A DNA stretch of 11,509 bases from Cochliopodium minus. Lineage: Eukaryota; Discosea; Himatismenida; Cochliopodiidae. The stretch lies in contig JAMYWO010000019.1 in NCBI GenBank assembly GCA_024220525.1, forward strand, positions 168,526-180,034, in the 5' to 3' direction. The notes under the pieces were generated by a model. That model was given only the letters and a program-made list of their open reading frames with translations. It was not told the origin of the DNA and searched no databases. This document shows positions 7,363 to 11,509 of this stretch, one piece after another. Each line of letters begins with the position of its first letter. Position 1 is the stretch's first letter. A program made the translations under genes and the position numbers.

Positions 7363-10300
7363 ATGGAAGAGAATTTTGAAGAAGACCCATTTGCGCAAGA
7401 ATTTACTGTCCATGTGGCAGAGGAGAATGATATGCAAGAGAATAATAGCTTTAATACAATAGAAGAAGGTAATAAAGAATTATTTAATGAAATATTCCTT
7501 TCATTTGATTTATCAATTTTTAATTTTATTTGAAGGAGAGAAAATTGATACAATGAAAGTTGTGATAGATGAGAATGATAATCAAGAAGTAAAGGGGGTG
7601 ATTGATATTGAAGAAGAGAATAATGAAATTACTAATGGAGGGATACAAGAAGATGAAGGGAAGAATAATAAATCATTCTATATTGAGGTAGATCCAGAAT
7701 TTGAGCAAAAAAATGATGAAGGAGGGAATGTTGAGGAGGATGAACTAGATATCAGAGAAAAGGAAGAAGAAGAGAAAGAGGAGAATGAAGAATCATCAGA
7801 GGAGAATGAACAAGAAAACATTCCTATCAAAAAGCATCTTACACCAGCAAGATTGAGACAAAGTTTATACAGAATCCTTGGGCAAGATGAAATGAAAGAT
7901 TATAGAAAAACACTCTCACCAAAAAAGATGGCAGACATTGACTTAGAAGTAGAGCAAGATGAGAATCAAATTGGCGAAGAAAATGAAGATATGCAGGAAG
8001 TCGAACAAGTAGCAGAAACAGATCATCAAGAAGAGGTTCAAGAAGAAAAAGCGGAGGAGCAAGAACAGGCAGAGGAACTCGAAGCAGAAACAGGACAGCA
8101 AGAAAAAGAAGAGGAACAAGAGGAACAAGAACAGGTAGAGGAACAAGTAGAAGAAAACAAGGAAGAAGCAGAAACAAAACATCAAGAAGAGGTTCAAGAA
8201 GAGGAAAAAGCACCAGTGGAACAAAAAGAACAATCAAGCATGTCCAAAGACGATAGAAAGAAATTCAATCTCTATATCCAACTTGCAAGAAAATGTACGA
8301 ATAAATCTGATTATATCACTGCTATGAAACTCTACAGGAGAGCACAGCGCATCCGTCCTGAATATGAAAAGTTGAATATCAAAATTGAGAAATTTAAAAA
8401 GAAACTAAATAAACTTGGATTAGAGGAGGAATTTGAGGAAGAGAGGAACAGTGGAGAAAAGGATCGTGAGGAAGAAAATAAAGAGGAAGTTAATGCAGAA
8501 CCAACAGAGAATGAAGAAATTCAACAAAACACATCTGTCAAAGAAGAAATAACAAGAGAGGAACACGTTGATGAGGAAACTATAAACGAAGACAATGAAA
8601 CAGATCAACCAAAAGAAGAGGAAGAGGTAAGGGAAGAAGCCACAAGCGATCAAGAAGATCAAGAAGATGATCATCCAAATCTTGGAGCAAACGAAAGTTT
8701 CAGCGATTTGCTCGTCGACATCAATGATGAAGCTCCAAGCGAACAAACAGGAGAAGAAAATCAACAAGAAGATCAAAACATATCAGTCAACGATCAAAAC
8801 ACATCTGTTCAAGAAGAAATACAAATTGATGATCAAGAAGAGGAAGAGACCCCAAAAGATCAGGAAATTCAACAAAACACATCTGTCAAAGAAGAAATAA
8901 CAAGAGAGGAACACGTTGATGAGGAAACTATAAACGAAGACAATGAAACAGATCAACCAAAAGAAGAGGAAGAGGTAAGGGAAGAAGCCACAAGCGATCA
9001 AGAAGATCAAGAAGATGATCATCCAAATCTTGGAGCAAACGAAAGTTTCAGCGATTTGCTCGTCGACATCAATGATGAAGCTCCAAGCGAACAAACAGGA
9101 GAAGAAAATCAACAAGAAGATCAAAACATATCAGTCAACGATCAAAACACATCTGTTCAAGAAGAAACTCAAATTGATGAAAAATCTCCGGTAAAGAAAG
9201 AAACACCCAAAAAAACAAAAACAGATACACGTCCTCCTAAGATAGTTGAAAAGAAAGAAGAACCTAAAAGCATCTATGGATTCGAAAAGAAGGGAAAGAA
9301 CTACTGCAAAGGAAAGTTTAAGTTGGAAGAAGAAGTCTTCGATAAGCTGTTTGGTTATCAAAAGGAGGGTATTTCGTGGTTGTGCAGCATCCAAGAAATG
9401 AAAGATGGTGGAGGAATACTAGGAGATGACATGGTAAAAAAAAAAAAAAAAAAATCAATTTTTATTATTTTTCATTCTCAAAAGGGTTTGGGAAAAACAG
9501 TTCAAATATCCAGTTTTGTCAGAGGTTTACTCAAATCTTCTCTCGCGTCAAAGATCCTCATTGCCATCCCTCTTTCGGTGAAGGAGAACTGGTGTAAGGA
9601 GCTCGAGAAATGGGCTAAGGTCAGAGTTGTTGTCTACCACGGAACCAAAAAGAAAAGAACAGAAGAGCTCGAGAAGATTTTAGAAAAGGGAGGTGTCTGC
9701 ATCACCACTTATGGTACTTTATTGACCAGTGCTGATTCTTTGGCTGAAAACGAAGGGGAGAGAATTGATTGGGACTACATCATATGTGACGAAGGACACA
9801 AAATCAAAAATCCTAGCAGCAAGATTTCAAAAGCTATCAGATCTATCGATTCTAGAAGAAGAATTTTGTTGACTGGCAATTTTTTTTTTTTTAAAAAAAA
9901 AAATTTTAAAAAAAAAATTAAAAATTAATAATCTTATTTTAAAATTAGGTACACCCATTTTGAACAAACTCAAAGAAATGTGGTCTCTCTTCGATTTCGT
10001 GAAGCCAGGTCTCCTTGAAGCAAAGTATCCTTCTTTTCTGAGAAAATACGAAGAGAAAATTGTGATTGGAACAAGAAGAAACGCTTCTGATGAAGAAAAG
10101 AGAATCGGAGAAGAAACTGTGGACAGTTTGAGACAAATCATCACTCCTTGCTTTCTTGCAAGAAAAAAATGTGATGTGTTTTCAAACAACATACCTAAGC
10201 CCGAAATAAACGACAAGTATATTTTTTTTAAAATTTTTTTTTTGAATCAATTTAAATTAATTGAAAAATTCTTTATTTCATTTTTTTTTTTTAGATCCAA

Positions 10301-11390
10301 CTTTGAAAACTTTCGTGTTTCTGGTCGCAAAAACGATCTGATAGTCTGGCTCAAACTTAGCGATGTCCAGATCGAAATTTACAAGAAGTTCCTCGACAAG
10401 AAAGACTACATCAATGAAATCTTGAACAAGACAAGATCTCCTCTTGCTGCCATTGGTGTTCTCAAGAAGATTTGCAACCATCCAAGACTTTTGCAAACAG
10501 GTGTCAACAACGTAGAAGAACTTCAAGACATTTGCCAACAGCTCAAAAAGCCTACCACTGACGACAAAGACGAACAATTTTTGGAGGAGTTGCATCAATC
10601 TACCAAACTCCAATTTGCTGACTTTTTGTTTACCAACTTGAATAGTGAAGGTAAAAAAAAAATATTCTCGTCATATTTCTACTTTTTATTCATTATTTTT
10701 TTGTAGATTTTTATTTTACTTTTTTTAAATTGAATAATTTTTTTTTTTAAATACAATTCTTTTTTAATAGGTCACAAAGTCTGTGTTTTCAGTCAATCGC
10801 TCCAAATGTTGGACATGGCATCGCAACTGCTCGAGAAAAAAGGGCTGAAATATCTCCGCATTGACGGAAGCATCTCCAACACCTCCGAAAGACAAGAAAG
10901 AATCGACACCTTCAACAAAGACCCCTCTATCTTCGCTTTCTTGGTCACCACCCAAGTTGGAGGGCTTGGTATTTCTTTAGTAGGTGCTGATAGAGTTCTC
11001 ATTTTGGATCCTTCTTGGAATACTGTAGATGATCAAGTTGTGGTAAAAAAAAAAAATTATTTCCATTCTTTTATTTTCGTAATAAACGTTTATTTTCATT
11101 GATTACGTTTATTATTTTTGATATTATTTTTGATATTTTTTATATTTTTTTTAATTAAATTTTTATTTTTCCTATTTTAAGGATCGTGTTTATCGTATCG
11201 GACAAAAGAAAGACGTTGTCATTTACCGTTTAATCACCTGCGGAACTGTAGAAGAGAAAATCTACAGAAAACAGATCTTCAAGGGTTCTTTAATGAACAT
11301 TGTGACTTCAAAGTCTGAAAAAGATAAAGTAAAATTAAAAATAAAAAAATAAAAAAATAAAAAAATAAAAAAATCAAAACATAAAAACAT

Positions 11391-11426
<36 letters not shown>

Positions 11427-11509
11427 AAATTGAAATAAAAAATAAAAAATAAAAAATAAAAAATAAAAAATAAAAAATTTGAAATAAAAAATAAAAAATA
11501 AAAAATAAA
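7363..11509 (+). CDS. ERCC6L: PICH/ERCC6L-type SNF2 family DNA translocase, 3' partial
   Basis: Exons: 7363-7468, 7536-9433, 9485-9875, 9949-10216, 10295-10650, 10771-11042, 11182-11328, then an intron running off the window; 1146 residues are visible. Residues 1-600 are mostly acidic and disordered. Within them about 278-335 ([22 protein letters not shown]) resembles the N-terminal TPR hairpin of human PICH. The ATPase begins near 637: GDDMGLGKT (665-673, Walker A), DEGH (770-773, Walker B), LTGTPILN (motif III). The second lobe has [21 protein letters not shown] and DRVYRIGQ (1098-1105) with both motif VI arginines, then [37 protein letters not shown] and NHPRLL separate it from generic SNF2 proteins and fit PICH. 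Human PICH is a dsDNA translocase that coats ultrafine anaphase bridges; plants have a related CHR24. Oddities are the duplicated acidic block, a GC-AG intron, and L in place of Q in motif III. The C-terminus is missing from the window. Confidence 0.9.
8516..8832 (+). repeat. Tandem duplication in PICH-like acidic region, copy 1
   Basis: This block recurs at an offset of 348 nt (116 codons). Positions 8516-8819 match copy 2 over 304 nt with no difference that I can see, and the match runs to 8832 with two mismatches. It encodes the [12 protein letters not shown] to [11 protein letters not shown] segment, including the hydrophobic motif [12 protein letters not shown]. The unit starts and ends near two related short strings, AACACATCTGT followed by AAGAAGAAAT, which could have seeded unequal exchange. 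Confidence 0.92.
8864..9180 (+). repeat. Tandem duplication in PICH-like acidic region, copy 2
   Basis: Second copy of the 348-nt unit, in frame with the first. A 31-nt non-duplicated linker (8833-8863, [11 protein letters not shown] region) separates the two similar blocks. Because synonymous positions are also identical, the duplication is recent, or gene conversion keeps the copies alike. An assembly artefact cannot be excluded from sequence alone. Confidence 0.92.
9434..9484 (+). other. 51-nt stop-free intron splitting the Walker A region
   Basis: The intron starts GTAAAAAA and ends TCAAAAG. Splicing joins GDDM to GLGKT and restores motif I exactly, which is strong support. The length is 17 codons with no stop, so an unspliced message would be translated with a Lys-rich insert that splits the nucleotide-binding loop. 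Confidence 0.85.
9876..9948 (+). other. Non-canonical GC-AG intron inside motif III
   Basis: The exon ends ACTG and the next sequence is GCAATTTT. The downstream exon starts GTACACCC after TTAG. Joining ACTG to GTACACCC gives Thr-Gly-Thr-Pro, the invariant SNF2 motif III. No GT donor nearby gives this join, so the donor dinucleotide must be GC. The 73-nt intron is almost pure A/T. Confidence 0.8.
10217..10294 (+). other. 78-nt stop-free intron between the helicase lobes
   Basis: The intron runs from GTATATTT to TTTTTTAG. It falls between EINDK and [14 protein letters not shown], in the linker before the RKNDL motif. It is 26 codons long with no in-frame stop, so retention would insert a Phe/Lys/Ile-rich segment and keep the frame. 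Confidence 0.75.
11331..11509 (+). repeat. A-rich low-complexity tandem repeat, (TAAAAAA)n-like, in the last intron
   Basis: After the donor at 11329 the sequence becomes runs of A broken by T every five to eight bases, mainly TAAAAAA and TAAAAAAA units, with two inserts (TTGAAA near 11430 and TTTGAAA near 11478) that suggest a longer repeat period. It continues past the window. Most other introns here are T-rich on the coding strand, so the strand bias is reversed. Confidence 0.85.

Noticed and set aside
8627-8980. Strong GTAAGG donor-like strings at 8627 and 8975, one in each repeat copy
   Set aside because: The coding frame is open throughout, composition does not change, and no T-rich acceptor follows within the acidic region.
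7839-9394. Several antisense open frames rich in Leu and Phe, two of them nearly identical
   Set aside because: They are the reverse reading of acidic GAA/GAG-rich codons. The identical pair only reflects the 348-nt duplication.
11329-11352. PICH-like gene ending at the TAA at 11350-11352
   Set aside because: PICH-type proteins continue well past the VEEKIYR block, and GTAAAA at 11329 fits the donors used elsewhere in the window. Not fully excluded.
11331-11509. CRISPR-like or telomere-like array at the window end
   Set aside because: There are no spacers and no G-rich telomere unit; it is A/T simple sequence.

Overview
The window looks like a piece of nuclear genome from an AT-rich unicellular eukaryote, probably an amoeboid or similar protist. 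Genes are closely packed. Three of the five are interrupted by short, very AT-rich spliceosomal introns, mostly GT-AG and usually T-rich on the coding strand. Start codons tend to follow A runs, and the standard code fits (TAA ends four of the five genes' readable ends or fits their frames; no stop needs reassignment). A mitochondrial ribosomal protein gene implies a mitochondrion that translates, which argues against an anaerobe that has lost mitochondrial translation. I cannot name the lineage from the sequence.

Layout. (1) About 3-2162, + strand: the 3' eight exons of NPL4, the cofactor that with Ufd1 brings ubiquitinated clients to the AAA ATPase Cdc48/p97. The C-terminus carries a UBA domain, and the stretch before the NPL4/MPN-like domain has no zinc-finger cysteines. 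(2) 2483-4774, + strand: a ten-exon gene for a seven-bladed RCC1 propeller, nearly one exon per blade, with a separate C-terminal helical tail. (3) 4915-6498, - strand: an intronless gene with four CUE-like helical repeats and two C-terminal SKICH/Ig-like beta domains, convergent with the RCC1 gene. (4) 6832-7158, - strand: mitochondrial ribosomal protein mL52. (5) 7363 to beyond the window end, + strand: a PICH/ERCC6L-type SNF2 translocase with a long acidic N-terminal half holding a TPR-like hairpin, followed by both helicase lobes. It diverges from the mL52 gene across a 204-nt gap that holds a perfect E2F-type site.

How the genes relate. The NPL4 and CUE-repeat proteins both look like ubiquitin readers, but they lie on opposite strands with another gene between them, so I infer no co-regulation. 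The PICH homologue has full CDK consensus sites and an E2F-like promoter element, which agrees with the mitotic role known for human PICH. Unusual gene structure is concentrated in the RCC1 and PICH genes: a 24-nt microexon, three stop-free introns with lengths divisible by three, a GC-AG intron inside the helicase motif III codon, a recent 348-nt in-frame tandem duplication, and an A-rich satellite-like intron at the window end. All exon boundaries come from reading frame, splice signals and family resemblance; no transcript data were used.
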